A stretch of 42,657 nt of DNA from Mycobacterium sp. 852002-51971_SCH5477799-a (GCF_001667145.1 NZ_LZIF01000080.1:1-42657), one strand, 5' to 3'; numbered from the stretch's first letter, positions 1-9,114 are shown. Program-made: numbers and translations. Notes: generated by a model from the sequence alone, not told the origin.

Positions 1-1
1 C

Positions 2-523
2 CCGCCGCAGCATCCGCACCGTCCTCGCGACGCCTCGCAGAACATGCTGGGGATCCTGCTCGCCTGCACGGTCGCGATGTTGGCGATGTTCGTCGCCGGG
101 ACTATCGCGTCGGCGCGGCGGCGCTGGCGTCCGGCGGCTCAGGCCATCGCCGACGAGCCGGCGGAAGCCCCAGCGCCCCCAGCGCGTTCGGAGTCACTGG
201 CGCGAGCGGCCGAGCGTGGATTGGCCGAGATGACCGACCTGAGCCGAGAGCCGCGAGCGGCGATCATCGCCTGCTATGCCGCGATGGAACGTGAACTCGC
301 ACAGGTTCCCGGCGCGGTGCCCCAGGAATTCGACACCCCGACCGAGGTGCTGGCCCGCGCGGTTGAGCACCACGCTCTGCACGCTGACAACGCCGTTGAA
401 TTGGTGAACCTGTTCGCCGAAGCGCGATTCAGCCCCCACGTGATGAACGAGGGCCACCGCGACACCGCGGTGCGCGTCCTTCGACTGGTCCTCGACGAGC
501 TGGGCTCGCGGAGTGCGGCATGA
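2..523 (+). CDS. DUF4129-type membrane protein, C-terminal part (cut by window start)
   Basis: The reading frame is open from the first complete codon at base 2, so the gene begins upstream of the window and the ATG at 44 is probably internal. What is seen is one hydrophobic membrane segment (from LGILLACTVAMLAMFVAGTI), an Arg-rich cytoplasmic edge, an Ala/Pro linker, and a soluble helical domain with REPRAAIIACYAAMERELAQ, typical of the C-terminal DUF4129 domain. Such proteins sit in clusters with MoxR ATPases and DUF58 proteins, as here. It matches my memory of M. tuberculosis Rv3166c. The stop overlaps the next start (ATGA, 520-523), so the two are translationally coupled. Molecular function is unknown. 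Confidence 0.75.
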   Translation, partial: PPQHPHRPRDASQNMLGILLACTVAMLAMFVAGTIASARRRWRPAAQAIADEPAEAPAPPARSESLARAAERGLAEMTDLSREPRAAIIACYAAMERELAQVPGAVPQEFDTPTEVLARAVEHHALHADNAVELVNLFAEARFSPHVMNEGHRDTAVRVLRLVLDELGSRSAA

Positions 524-1002
524 AAAAGATTATGTCCCTGGGTATTTGCCTCATCATCGGCATCGAATTGTTGGCATTGACGCAGCATGATCGACGGTGG
601 GTGCTGGCGGCCTCCGGCCTGGGGCTGGCCCTGGTGCTGCTCAGCCTGCGTCGCGCCCTGGCGCGTGGATACGAAGCCGACGCGGAGCCGGACGCCGACG
701 ATCTCGGGGATTCGTTGCGCCGCTGGCTGTCCACCACCGAGACGACGATTCGGTGGTCGGAGTCCACCCGAGTCGACTGGGACCGGCATCTGCGCCCGAT
801 GCTCGCGCGCCGCTACGAGATGACAACTGGCCAAAGGCAGTCCAAGGATCCGGTGTCCTACCACGCAACCGGGCGCATCCTCTTCGGCCCGGAACTGTGG
901 GAATGGGTCAATCCCAACAACGTCACTCGCACCGGTGACCGCCAACCCGGCCCGGGCCGTGCGGCACTGCAAGAGATCCTGCAAAAGCTGGAGCAGGTAT
1001 GA
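520..1002 (+). CDS. Small membrane protein of the moxR3 cluster (Rv3165c-like)
   Basis: A 160-residue protein with two N-terminal hydrophobic segments (roughly residues 4-20 and 26-45) followed by a soluble acidic to Arg-rich domain of about 110 residues. The length equals that I recall for M. tuberculosis Rv3165c. The ATG overlaps the stop of the upstream DUF4129 gene, and moxR follows 19 bases after the stop. No catalytic motif is visible. Position suggests an accessory membrane component of the MoxR/DUF58 system; this is inferred from context alone. Confidence 0.75.
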   Translation: MKKIMSLGICLIIGIELLALTQHDRRWVLAASGLGLALVLLSLRRALARGYEADAEPDADDLGDSLRRWLSTTETTIRWSESTRVDWDRHLRPMLARRYEMTTGQRQSKDPVSYHATGRILFGPELWEWVNPNNVTRTGDRQPGPGRAALQEILQKLEQV

Positions 1003-1021
1003 CAGGAGGCGCGATCCCGAC

Positions 1022-2002
1022 ATGACGCTGCCGGCCGCAACCACGACCGCCCACTGCGAGGCGATTCTCGACGAAATAGAACGCGTAGTGGTGGGAAAGC
1101 GCTCCGCGCTGCGGCTTATCCTCACCACGGTCCTCGCGCGCGGCCACATCCTCATCGAAGACCTGCCCGGCCTCGGCAAGACGCTGATCGCGAGATCCTT
1201 TGCCGCCGCGCTGGGGTTGCAATTCACCCGGGTGCAGTTCACGCCCGATCTGCTGCCGGCAGACCTGCTCGGCTCGACGATCTACGACATGCAGTCCGGC
1301 CGTTTCGCGTTCCGGCCCGGCCCCATCTTCACCAACTTGCTCCTGGCCGACGAGATCAATCGCACACCGCCGAAAACCCAGGCGGCGCTGCTGGAGGCGA
1401 TGGCCGAAGGCCAGGTCAGTATCGACGGCGAAACGCACCAGCTGCCAGCGCCTTTCATCGTGCTGGCCACCGACAACCCGATCGAGTACGAGGGGACTTA
1501 TCCGCTGCCCGAGGCGCAGCTCGACCGGTTCGCGATCCGGCTGGAACTGCGTTATCTCAACGAGCGGGACGAGACCTCGATGTTGCGCCGCCGCCTCGAA
1601 CGCGGTTCGGCGGAACCGACGGTCAATCAAGTCGTGGACGCACACGACCTGCTGGCCATGCGTGAATCGGTGGAGCAGGTGACCGTGCACGAAGACGTCC
1701 TGCACTATGTGGTGTCGCTGGCCAATGCGACGCGACACCATCCGCAGGTTGCGGTGGGCGCCAGCCCACGCGCCGAACTCGATCTCGTGCAACTCGCCCG
1801 GGCCCGCGCGCTGCTGCTCGGCCGCGACTACGTCATCCCCGAGGATGTGAAGGCGCTGGCCATCGCGGCGGTCTCACACCGGATCACCCTGCGCCCCGAG
1901 ATGTGGGTACGAAAGATCCAGGGCGCCGACGTAATCGGAGAGCTGCTGCACCGCCTACCTGTGCCGCGAACCGGCACCGGCGGGGGAGAGAACCCGGCGT
2001 GA
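1022..2002 (+). CDS. moxR3: MoxR-family AAA+ ATPase
   Basis: A 326-residue AAA+ ATPase of the MoxR family, thought to act as a chaperone that remodels or activates partner proteins such as neighbouring DUF58/vWA proteins. Walker A is EDLPGLGKT (about residues 46-54), Walker B is LLLADEIN (D110, E111), and the family segment RTPPKTQAALLEAMAE follows. An upstream in-frame start exists at 935, but ATG 1022 is preferred: an AGGAGG ribosome site lies at about 1004-1009, and the family length is close to 320 residues. The stop overlaps the GTG start of the DUF58 gene. The symbol follows M. tuberculosis Rv3164c by gene order. Confidence 0.88.
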   Translation: MTLPAATTTAHCEAILDEIERVVVGKRSALRLILTTVLARGHILIEDLPGLGKTLIARSFAAALGLQFTRVQFTPDLLPADLLGSTIYDMQSGRFAFRPGPIFTNLLLADEINRTPPKTQAALLEAMAEGQVSIDGETHQLPAPFIVLATDNPIEYEGTYPLPEAQLDRFAIRLELRYLNERDETSMLRRRLERGSAEPTVNQVVDAHDLLAMRESVEQVTVHEDVLHYVVSLANATRHHPQVAVGASPRAELDLVQLARARALLLGRDYVIPEDVKALAIAAVSHRITLRPEMWVRKIQGADVIGELLHRLPVPRTGTGGGENPA

Positions 2003-3258
2003 CGTCCAGCGTCGGGGTCGAGTTTCGCTGGCGTGCATCGGAATTGACGCGAGCGATCGCGACGTGCGCGGGGTTCGCGATGGCCGCCGCCGTGATCGGC
2101 TCGCGGTGGCAGCTGATCGCGTTCGCGGCACCGCTGCTCGGCGTGCTGTGTTCGATCAGCTGGCAGCGGCCGGTCCCAACGATTCAGGTGCATGGCGAGC
2201 CTGACGCGCAGCGTTGCTTCGAAAACGACCAGGCGCACATCAGGATTTGGACAACCGAAGAAGACGGGGATTCGGCAGTGCAGGTCACGGTGCCGGACAT
2301 CGCGGGCATGGAGCTCGAAATCGCCGAATCCGAGGTGGCTCAACGGAAATCCGTCACAGCCGCCGCGCGGCGCTGGGGCCGGTACTCCATCGCGGCTCGC
2401 ATCGACGTCGTTGCCCGCGGCGGGCTGCTCAGCGGGAAGGCCACGGTCGGGGCCGCCGAGGTCATCGTGTTTCCCTTGACGCCGCCACAGCAGACGCCCA
2501 TCCCGCAGACCGAGCTGCTCGACCGATTGGGCGCCCACCTGACCCGCCATGTCGGTCCAGGTGTGGAGTACGCCGACATTCGCCTCTATGTGCCGGGCGA
2601 CCAACTGCGCGCGGTCAATTGGCCGGTGAGCGCGCGCCGCGGCCAATTGCATGTGACACAGCGATTGACCGACCGCGCCGCCGACGTGGTGGTCTTGATC
2701 GATGGCTACCGGCAGCCCGCGGGTCCGGCGACCGAGGCCACCGAACGCGTCGTGCGCGGGGCGGCGCAGGTGGTGCAAACCGCATTGCGCCACGGTGATC
2801 GGGCCGGCATCGTCGCTCTCGGGGGCAACCATCCGCGTTGGCTGGGCGCGGACATCGGGCAGCGCCAGTTCTATCGGGTGCTCGACACCGTCCTGAACGC
2901 CGGCGACCGATTCGAACAGACCACGGGCACATTGGCGCCGCGCGCGGCGGTTCCCGCAGGGGCGATCGTCATCGCGTTCTCCACCCTGCTCGACACCGAA
3001 TTCGCCTTGGCCCTGATCAATCTGCGCAAGCGCGGTCATGTCGTGCTGGCCGTCGACATTCTCGATCGTTCGCCGTTCGAAGACGAACAGGATCCGTTGG
3101 TGGATCGGATGTGGGCGCTGCAACGCTCCGCCATGTATCGCGACATGGCCACCATCGGCGTGGACATCGTGTCGTGGCCGGGCGATAGCGGTCTTGAGCA
3201 GTCCATGGGTGTGCTGCCGGATCGCCGCCGGCGAGTGCGGGGGAGGCTGCGTGGATAA
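1999..3258 (+). CDS. DUF58 domain protein (MoxR partner)
   Basis: A 419-residue protein starting at GTG 1999, which overlaps the moxR stop (GTGA); a longer frame from 1903 would run through moxR and is rejected. Residues about 15-50 form two membrane segments. The central region contains YVPGDQLRAVNWPVSARRG, the DUF58 signature, followed by a vWA-like fold beginning VVVLIDGY. DUF58 proteins accompany MoxR ATPases in many bacteria and are thought to be their substrates or effectors, often in envelope processes. It resembles M. tuberculosis Rv3163c in length and position. Confidence 0.87.
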   Translation: MTSSVGVEFRWRASELTRAIATCAGFAMAAAVIGSRWQLIAFAAPLLGVLCSISWQRPVPTIQVHGEPDAQRCFENDQAHIRIWTTEEDGDSAVQVTVPDIAGMELEIAESEVAQRKSVTAAARRWGRYSIAARIDVVARGGLLSGKATVGAAEVIVFPLTPPQQTPIPQTELLDRLGAHLTRHVGPGVEYADIRLYVPGDQLRAVNWPVSARRGQLHVTQRLTDRAADVVVLIDGYRQPAGPATEATERVVRGAAQVVQTALRHGDRAGIVALGGNHPRWLGADIGQRQFYRVLDTVLNAGDRFEQTTGTLAPRAAVPAGAIVIAFSTLLDTEFALALINLRKRGHVVLAVDILDRSPFEDEQDPLVDRMWALQRSAMYRDMATIGVDIVSWPGDSGLEQSMGVLPDRRRRVRGRLRG

Positions 3259-3712
3259 CGGCGTGAGCACGCTGACGCGGGTTGGGGCGCCCGCGTTCGC
3301 GACGGGCTTCGGTCTGCTCATGGTCGGCCTGGCCGCCGATGGTTGGCGTGGCTCGCCGGTGGCCGCCTGGGTGGCGGCGCTGATTGCGGTCGCGGTCGGC
3401 ATCGTATTTCGCTCCGCCGCAACGGTTGCCGTGCTGCTGGCCACGGTCACCGCAATGCTGTCCGACCCGTCGGTGATATTCGTCGCGCTGTCCGGTTTGT
3501 GCGCCGCCGCCTACCTGGTATGCCGCCATGCGGTCGGCGCGTCCACCCCGGTGGTGTTGAACAGCTGGCCGACGGCGGCCGGCGCCGTCGGGTTTACGTT
3601 CGCCGGGTTGGTCGCGACGTCGTTTCCCTTGCAGTTGCCATGGTTGCCACTGGTGGCCCCGCTGGGTGCATTGGTGATCTACCTGCTGGCCATCCGACCG
3701 TTCATGAGTTGA
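3251..3712 (+). CDS. Small integral membrane protein (Rv3162c-like)
   Basis: A protein of 153 residues beginning at GTG 3251, preceded by GGGAGG at 3241 and overlapping the end of the DUF58 gene. It is almost entirely hydrophobic, with four to five predicted membrane helices, for example AFATGFGLLMVGLAA near the N-terminus and LVIYLLAIRPF at the C-terminus. No enzymatic motif is seen. It is the last gene of the MoxR cluster and converges on nuoN with only 22 bases between the stops, so the two transcripts probably overlap or share a bidirectional end. Function unknown. Confidence 0.75.
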   Translation: MDNGVSTLTRVGAPAFATGFGLLMVGLAADGWRGSPVAAWVAALIAVAVGIVFRSAATVAVLLATVTAMLSDPSVIFVALSGLCAAAYLVCRHAVGASTPVVLNSWPTAAGAVGFTFAGLVATSFPLQLPWLPLVAPLGALVIYLLAIRPFMS

Positions 3713-3734
3713 CCGGTGACGCCGGCCGACGACG

Positions 3735-5324
3735 TCAGTGCAGCAGCTCGGCGGCCTGGTCGGCCAAATCGAGCAGCGGCTGCGGGAAGATGCCCAGTGC
3801 CACCGTGACCGCGGCACACACCGCGATGGCGGCCTTGCTCAAGAAGCCCGGCGCGACCACGTGCGGAGTGTCCTCGGTCGCCTCGGTGAAGAACATCGAC
3901 ACGATCACCCGCACGTAGAAGTAGGCGGCGACGCCGCTGGCGACCACACCGACGATCACCAGGGGCACGGCGCCGCCCTGTGCGGCCGCCTTGAAGACCG
4001 CCAGCTTGCTGACGAATCCGCTGGTCAGGGGGATGCCGGCGAACGCCAGCAAGAACATCGAAAACATCACGCCCACAATGGGTGAGCGTTGCCCCAGCCC
4101 CGCCCAGTGCGACAGGGTGGCGTCTTCGACTCCGTCGGCGTCACGGATGAGGCCGACGATCGCGAACGCGCCGACGGTGCTGAAACTGTAGGCCAGCAGG
4201 TAGAACAACGTGGCGGACAGGCCCGTGTGGTTATCGGCGATGACGCCGGTGAGGATGAATCCGACGTGGGCGACCGACGAGTAGGCCAGCATGCGTTTGA
4301 CGTCGGTCTGGTTCACCGCGGTGATGGTGCCGACCGCCATGGTCAGGATGGAGATGGCCCACAGCACCGGGCGCCACTGATCGTGCAGCGGCGGCAGCGC
4401 CACATAGATAACCCGAAGCAGCGCACCGAAAGCTGCGACCTTGGTAGCCGCCGCCATGAAGCCGGTGATGGGCGTCGGCGCGCCCTGGTACACGTCGGGA
4501 ATCCACGAGTGGAACGGAACGGCACCGACCTTGAACAGCAGGCCCACCGAGAGCAGCGCGACGCCCACCAACGCCATCGAGGTGTCGCCGTGCGCGGCCA
4601 GCCCATCACGGATACCCGTCAGCAGCAGCGTGCCGGTCGCGCCGTAGAGCAGCGCGACACCGTAGAGGAAGAACGCCGAGGAAAACGCGCCCAGCAGAAA
4701 GTATTTCATCGCCGCTTCCTGCGAGAGCAGGCGACGATGACGGGCCAGGCCGCACATCAGGTATAGCGGCAGGGACAACACTTCCAGTGCGACGAACATG
4801 GTCAGCAGGTCGTTGGATGCGGGGAAGACCATCATGCCGCCGACTGATAGCAGCGCCAGCGGGAACAGCTCCGTCTGGGCGGCCCCGGCCCGCTCGGCCT
4901 CGCGCTCGGCGTCGCCGTCGGGCACCGCCGATGCCTGCGGCGTGAAGGAGTCCAGGCCGCCCGAGCCGGCCTTGCCGACTCCCACGGACACCTTGCTCTC
5001 CGCTTTGGGCTGGGCGCGCTCGGCGATGAAGATGACCGCCATCACCGCGACCAGCAGCACCGTGCCCTGCAGATACAGCGTCGGGCGGTCGATGGCCATG
5101 GCGCCCAAAACCGCCACCCGGCCCGGGATTTGGATCGAGCGGCTCACGGCGATGACCGCGACGAATGCCGCGATCAAACCGGCGAGCGAGAGCGTCACCT
5201 GCGCGGTGTAGCGAATTCGCCTGGGCAGGAACGCCTCTGCGAGGACGCCCACCACGGCCACGCCGAACACGATGAGCGTCGGACAGAGCAGGAAGTACTG
5301 AATGCTCGGGGTAGGGAGGGTCAT
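3735..5324 (-). CDS. nuoN: NADH-quinone oxidoreductase subunit N
   Basis: A 529-residue antiporter-like membrane subunit of complex I, one of the three proton-pumping modules (with NuoL and NuoM). About 14 hydrophobic helices are present. The conserved core includes VGAVPFHSWIPDVYQGAPTP and RMLAYSSVAHVGFIL, typical of the proton-channel half-helices and their lysines. An acidic, Ala/Glu-rich soluble insert (about residues 105-150) interrupts the membrane part between early helices, as I recall for mycobacterial NuoN. ATG 5324 overlaps the nuoM stop by four bases. It is the last gene of the operon. Confidence 0.95.
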   Translation of the reverse strand: MTLPTPSIQYFLLCPTLIVFGVAVVGVLAEAFLPRRIRYTAQVTLSLAGLIAAFVAVIAVSRSIQIPGRVAVLGAMAIDRPTLYLQGTVLLVAVMAVIFIAERAQPKAESKVSVGVGKAGSGGLDSFTPQASAVPDGDAEREAERAGAAQTELFPLALLSVGGMMVFPASNDLLTMFVALEVLSLPLYLMCGLARHRRLLSQEAAMKYFLLGAFSSAFFLYGVALLYGATGTLLLTGIRDGLAAHGDTSMALVGVALLSVGLLFKVGAVPFHSWIPDVYQGAPTPITGFMAAATKVAAFGALLRVIYVALPPLHDQWRPVLWAISILTMAVGTITAVNQTDVKRMLAYSSVAHVGFILTGVIADNHTGLSATLFYLLAYSFSTVGAFAIVGLIRDADGVEDATLSHWAGLGQRSPIVGVMFSMFLLAFAGIPLTSGFVSKLAVFKAAAQGGAVPLVIVGVVASGVAAYFYVRVIVSMFFTEATEDTPHVVAPGFLSKAAIAVCAAVTVALGIFPQPLLDLADQAAELLH

Positions 5325-7168
5325 CGCGGTCCTTCGGCGGTCCGGTGTGGTTCGGCCGGTCTGGGTGTTCCCACCGGGACGGTCGGCTTCGGGTCATGCT
5401 GGCCCATGGTGGTCATGGTGTTCTCGACGGCGGGATTGATGATGTCGAGCACGGGCTTGGGGTAGATGCCGAGCACGAGTAGCAGCGCGATCAGCGGTGC
5501 GACGACGATCAATTCGCGTGCGCGCAGATCGCCGATCTTCTCGTTGCCGCTGACGACCGGTCCGGTCATCACGCGTTGGTAGAGCCACAGCATGTAGACC
5601 GCCGAGAGCACCAGCGCCGTGACCCCGAATGCGGCGGCCAGCCAGTACCGGTTGAAAGTGCCCAGCAGCACCAGGAATTCGCTGATGAACGGCGCCAGGC
5701 CCGGCAGTGACAGGGTGGCCATGGCCGAGACCAGGAAGGTGCCTGCCAATACCGGCGCCACCTTCTGCACGCCGCCGTAGTCGGCGATCGTGCGGCTGCC
5801 GTGCCGCGATATCAGGAACCCGGCGATCAGGAAGACCGCGGCCGTGGACAGGCCGTGGTTGAGCATGTACAGCGTCGACCCGCTCTGCCCCTGGCTGGTC
5901 ATCACGAAGATGCCCAGGATGATGAATCCGAAGTGCGAGATCGACGTGTAGGCGATCAGCCGCATGATGTCGGTCTGGCCGATGGCGACGATCGCGCCGT
6001 AGATCACCCCGATGACCGCCAGCACGACGATCAGGGGGCGGAAATACGTTGAGGCGCCCGGGAACAACTGCAGGCAGTATCGCAGCATGCCGAAGGTGCC
6101 GACCTTGTCCATCACCGCCATCATCAGCACCGCGGTGGCAGGGGTGGCTTCGACCGCGGCGTCGGGCAGCCACCGGTGGAACGGCCATAGCGGGGCCTTG
6201 ATCGCGAACGCGAACATGAAGCCCAGGAACAGCGCCTTGAACACCGCGGAGTCCGCGCCATAGCGACCGGAGGCGACGCCGGCCACGATCTCGCGGAAGT
6301 CGAAGGTGCCCGAACCGTGTTCCGAGGTCACCACGTACAGCCCGATCACCGCGGCCAGCATGATCAACCCACCGAACAGGTTGTACAACAAGAACTTCAC
6401 GGCCGCGCGCGACCTGCCTGGCCCGCCGCCGAACCCCCCGATCAGGAAATACATCGGGATGAGCATGGCCTCGAAGAAGACGTAGAACAGCAACACGTCC
6501 AGCGCGACGACCGAGATCAGCACCATCGACTCGATCGCCAGCGTCAAGGCGATGTAGGCCTGCACCCCCCGGCTGCGCTCGCCACCTGACGATCGCAAGC
6601 GCGGCGAAGCCGGGCGCAGCGGGTCGTCAGCATTGGCACCTGACGATCGCAAGCGCGGCGAAGCCGGGCGCAGCGGGTCGTCAGCATTGGCACCTGACGA
6701 TCGCAAGCGCGGCGAAGCCGGGCGCAGCGGGTCGTCAGCATTGGCACCTGACGATCGCAAGCGCGGCGAAGCCGGGCGCAGCGGGTCGTCAGCATTGCCA
6801 CCTGACGATCGCAAGCCAGCCGGGCGCAGCGGGTCGTCAGCTTCATCCCCGTCGTTCCAGCCGGCCACCTGCAGCACCGGAATCAGCACCGCCGTCAGCA
6901 GCACCAGCACCACCGCGATGCCGTCCACACCCAGGGTGTAGCCGGCGCCGAACGCCGGGATCCACTGGTGCTTTTCGACGAATTGGTAAGGCGCGCCACC
7001 GGTCTTGAACCCGACCGTGACCACGATGGCCACCACCAGGGTCAGTACGCCGAAGACCAGACCGGTCCACTTGGCGAGCTGTCGCAGCCCGGGCGGCATC
7101 AGGATGATCAACACGGAGCCGGCCAGCGGCATCAGCCACAGCACGCTCAGCCATGGAACGCTATTCAC
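5321..7168 (-). CDS. nuoM: NADH-quinone oxidoreductase subunit M with internal repeat insertion
   Basis: A 615-residue antiporter-like proton-pumping subunit of complex I, against roughly 550 for the M. tuberculosis protein as I recall it. The core is intact: FYVFFEAMLIPMYFLIGG, KAPLWPFHRWLPDAAVEATP and RLIAYTSISHFGFIILG. The excess is an Arg/Asp/Ser-rich insert at about residues 107-198, between the third hydrophobic segment (ending VLQVAGWND) and the fourth (starting AYIALTLAIE). It consists of five copies of an 18-residue unit built on ADDPLRPASPRLRSSGAN; the N-terminal copy lacks two residues. The start is GTG 7168, with a GAGGAG site eight bases upstream that lies inside the MIRU-like spacer. 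Confidence 0.95.
   Translation of the reverse strand: MNSVPWLSVLWLMPLAGSVLIILMPPGLRQLAKWTGLVFGVLTLVVAIVVTVGFKTGGAPYQFVEKHQWIPAFGAGYTLGVDGIAVVLVLLTAVLIPVLQVAGWNDGDEADDPLRPAGLRSSGGNADDPLRPASPRLRSSGANADDPLRPASPRLRSSGANADDPLRPASPRLRSSGANADDPLRPASPRLRSSGGERSRGVQAYIALTLAIESMVLISVVALDVLLFYVFFEAMLIPMYFLIGGFGGGPGRSRAAVKFLLYNLFGGLIMLAAVIGLYVVTSEHGSGTFDFREIVAGVASGRYGADSAVFKALFLGFMFAFAIKAPLWPFHRWLPDAAVEATPATAVLMMAVMDKVGTFGMLRYCLQLFPGASTYFRPLIVVLAVIGVIYGAIVAIGQTDIMRLIAYTSISHFGFIILGIFVMTSQGQSGSTLYMLNHGLSTAAVFLIAGFLISRHGSRTIADYGGVQKVAPVLAGTFLVSAMATLSLPGLAPFISEFLVLLGTFNRYWLAAAFGVTALVLSAVYMLWLYQRVMTGPVVSGNEKIGDLRARELIVVAPLIALLLVLGIYPKPVLDIINPAVENTMTTMGQHDPKPTVPVGTPRPAEPHRTAEGPR
6583..6840 (-). repeat. Tandem array of a 54-bp palindromic repeat, 4.8 copies, inside nuoM
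   Basis: Units start at 6583, 6637, 6691, 6745 and 6799 on the plus strand. The first three are identical, the fourth differs only at its last base, and the fifth ends after 42 bases because of a 6-base net deletion. Each unit is a 48-base palindromic element plus a 6-base linker (cattgg). The outer arms are CTGACGA and TCGTCAG; inside, GGC-GAA-GCC forms a second stem-loop. Because 54 and 42 are multiples of three and the unit has no stop in the nuoM frame, the array is translated. Near identity points to recent expansion. The palindromic unit resembles dispersed hairpin repeats I remember from mycobacterial genomes; that resemblance was not tested. Confidence 0.95.
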
Positions 7169-7217
7169 CAGCGCCGCTCCTCATCATCGCTTCCCATCGC
7201 ATCGTCGCCGGCACGAA
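7169..7217 (-). repeat. MIRU-like spacer between nuoL and nuoM
   Basis: The 49 bases between the nuoL stop and nuoM start read on the minus strand GCCGGCGACGATGCGATGGG followed by AAGCGATGATGAGGAGCGGCGCTG. This resembles the mycobacterial interspersed repetitive unit (MIRU) consensus as I remember it (GGCGACGATGCAGAGC... GATGAGGAGGAGCGGCGCC), which usually sits between co-transcribed genes with overlapping starts and stops. It supplies the GAGGAG ribosome site for nuoM. Most other junctions in this operon are overlaps or gaps of ten bases or less, so this one stands out. Identification rests on recall of the consensus. Confidence 0.65.
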
Positions 7218-9104
7218 TCACCACAGCCGCACCGCCAGGATCAGCGCGACAACCAGCACCGCGCCCGTCAGCATCGACAATGCGTAGTTGCGGGCGAAGC
7301 CGGTTTGCAACCCCCGCAAGCGGTTTGATGTCGAGCTCACCAGCGCGGCCAGTGCGTTGACCGAGCCGTCGACGCCCGCATTGTCGACCTCGACGAGCGC
7401 GTGAGTTAGGTGCGCACCCGGGCGCATGAAGACCTCCTCGTTGAAGGCGTCGCCGTATAAGTCGCTGCGTACCGCCGTCGTCAACGCCGACACGGAGAGC
7501 GGGGCCACCCGCGGGATCGGAATCTTCGCGTACAGCCGGTAGGCCACCGCGATGCCGATGACCACGACACCTAGCGCCAGCGCGGAGCTGACCCAGGCTG
7601 GGAACGCGTGGGTGACTTCCTCATGCTTTCCGACGACCGGTTCGAGCCAGCTCTGCAGGGTGCCCCCTACCGCCAGCAGGCCACCGGAGAACACCGAGCC
7701 GACGGCGAGCAGGATCATCGGCCACGTCATCAGGGCCGGCGCCTCATGTGGGTGGGCACCGGGGCTCCAGCGTTTCTTGCCGAAGAAGGTCATGAGCATC
7801 ACGCGCGTCATGTAGAACGCGGTGACGCCGGCACCCAGTAGCGCGGCGCCACCCAGCAGGTAACCCTGGGTGCCACCGGCGGCCAGCGCCGCCTCGATGA
7901 TGGCGTCCTTGGAGAAGTAGCCCGCGAAGGGTGGCACGCCGATGATCGCGAGATAGCCCAGGCCGAAGGTGACGAACGTGATGGGTAGCGCCGCGCGCAA
8001 ACCGCCGTAGCGGCGCATGTCCTGTTCTTCGTGCATCGCGTGAATCACCGCGCCGGAGCCGAGGAACAACCCGGCCTTGAAGAAACCGTGGGTGAGCAGG
8101 TGCATGATCGCGAAGGCGTAGCCGGCCGGGCCGAGGCCGGCCGCCAGCACCATGTAGCCGATCTGGCTCATCGTCGATGCGGCCAGCGCCCGCTTGATGT
8201 CGTCCTTCGCGCAGCCGATGAAAGCTCCGAGCAGCAGCGTGACCGCACCCACGATGACCACGGCCAGCCGCGCGTCGGGGGACAGGTTGTACAGCGGGTT
8301 GGACCGCACGATCAGATACACGCCGGCGGTCACCATGGTGGCGGCGTGGATCAGCGCGGACACCGGGGTGGGGCCCTCCATGGCGTCACCCAGCCAGGCC
8401 TGCAGTGGGACTTGGGCGGATTTGGCGCAGGCGCCCAGCAGCAAGAGCAGTCCCATGGCGGTCAGCGCGCCATGATTGGCGGCCGGTGCGGCGGTGAACA
8501 CCCCGGCATACGACAGGGTGCCGAAAGTGCTGAACATCAAGAACATTCCCAGGGCCAGCCCGGCATCGCCGACCCGGTTCATCACGAACGCTTTCTTGGC
8601 CGCGGTGGCCGCCGTCGGCTTGTGATACCAGAATCCGATCAACAGGTAGGACGCCAGGCCGACGCCTTCCCAGCCGACGTAGAGCACGACGTAGTTGTCG
8701 GCGACGACCAGCAGCAGCATCGACGCCAGGAACAGGTTGAGGTAACCGAAAAACCTTCGGCGGTCGACATCTTCTGCCATGTAGGCGACCGAATAGATGT
8801 GGATCAGTGACCCGACCCCGGTGATCAGCAGCACGAAACACACCGACAGCTGGTCGATTTGCAGCCCGAGGTCTACTTGGAGCTGGCCGACGGGGATCCA
8901 GCTGAACACCTTCTGGTGGATGACGCGGTCGTCGGCGGCGCGGCCGAGCAGCTCGCTGAGCAGGCTCACGCCCACCGCGAATGCCGCGAGCGCGGTAGCG
9001 CAGCCCAGCCAATGCCCCCACCGGTCGGTGCGTCGCCCGCCGAACAGCAGGATTGCGGCGCCCGCCAATGGCAGGGCCACCAGCAGCCACGTGTATTGAG
9101 TCAT
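7218..9104 (-). CDS. nuoL: NADH-quinone oxidoreductase subunit L
   Basis: A 628-residue protein, the largest antiporter-like subunit of complex I, which pumps protons and carries the long lateral C-terminal helix along the membrane arm. Conserved segments include [19 protein letters not shown], the channel motif [20 protein letters not shown] and the [15 protein letters not shown] stretch. Length is usual for actinobacterial NuoL. ATG 9104 is used, ten bases after the nuoK stop; the stop at 7218 is followed by the MIRU-like spacer before nuoM. Nothing looks truncated or altered. Confidence 0.95.
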   Translation of the reverse strand: MTQYTWLLVALPLAGAAILLFGGRRTDRWGHWLGCATALAAFAVGVSLLSELLGRAADDRVIHQKVFSWIPVGQLQVDLGLQIDQLSVCFVLLITGVGSLIHIYSVAYMAEDVDRRRFFGYLNLFLASMLLLVVADNYVVLYVGWEGVGLASYLLIGFWYHKPTAATAAKKAFVMNRVGDAGLALGMFLMFSTFGTLSYAGVFTAAPAANHGALTAMGLLLLLGACAKSAQVPLQAWLGDAMEGPTPVSALIHAATMVTAGVYLIVRSNPLYNLSPDARLAVVIVGAVTLLLGAFIGCAKDDIKRALAASTMSQIGYMVLAAGLGPAGYAFAIMHLLTHGFFKAGLFLGSGAVIHAMHEEQDMRRYGGLRAALPITFVTFGLGYLAIIGVPPFAGYFSKDAIIEAALAAGGTQGYLLGGAALLGAGVTAFYMTRVMLMTFFGKKRWSPGAHPHEAPALMTWPMILLAVGSVFSGGLLAVGGTLQSWLEPVVGKHEEVTHAFPAWVSSALALGVVVIGIAVAYRLYAKIPIPRVAPLSVSALTTAVRSDLYGDAFNEEVFMRPGAHLTHALVEVDNAGVDGSVNALAALVSSTSNRLRGLQTGFARNYALSMLTGAVLVVALILAVRLW

Positions 9105-9114
9105 GTTGGCGTCT

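Noticed and set aside
1828..3450. 540-residue open frame on the minus strand
   Set aside because: It is antisense to the end of moxR and the DUF58 gene and has no recognisable domain; the plus-strand genes explain this region fully.
6583..6840. CRISPR-like array
   Set aside because: Units are strictly tandem with only a constant six-base linker; there are no unique spacers and no cas genes, and the array is translated within nuoM.
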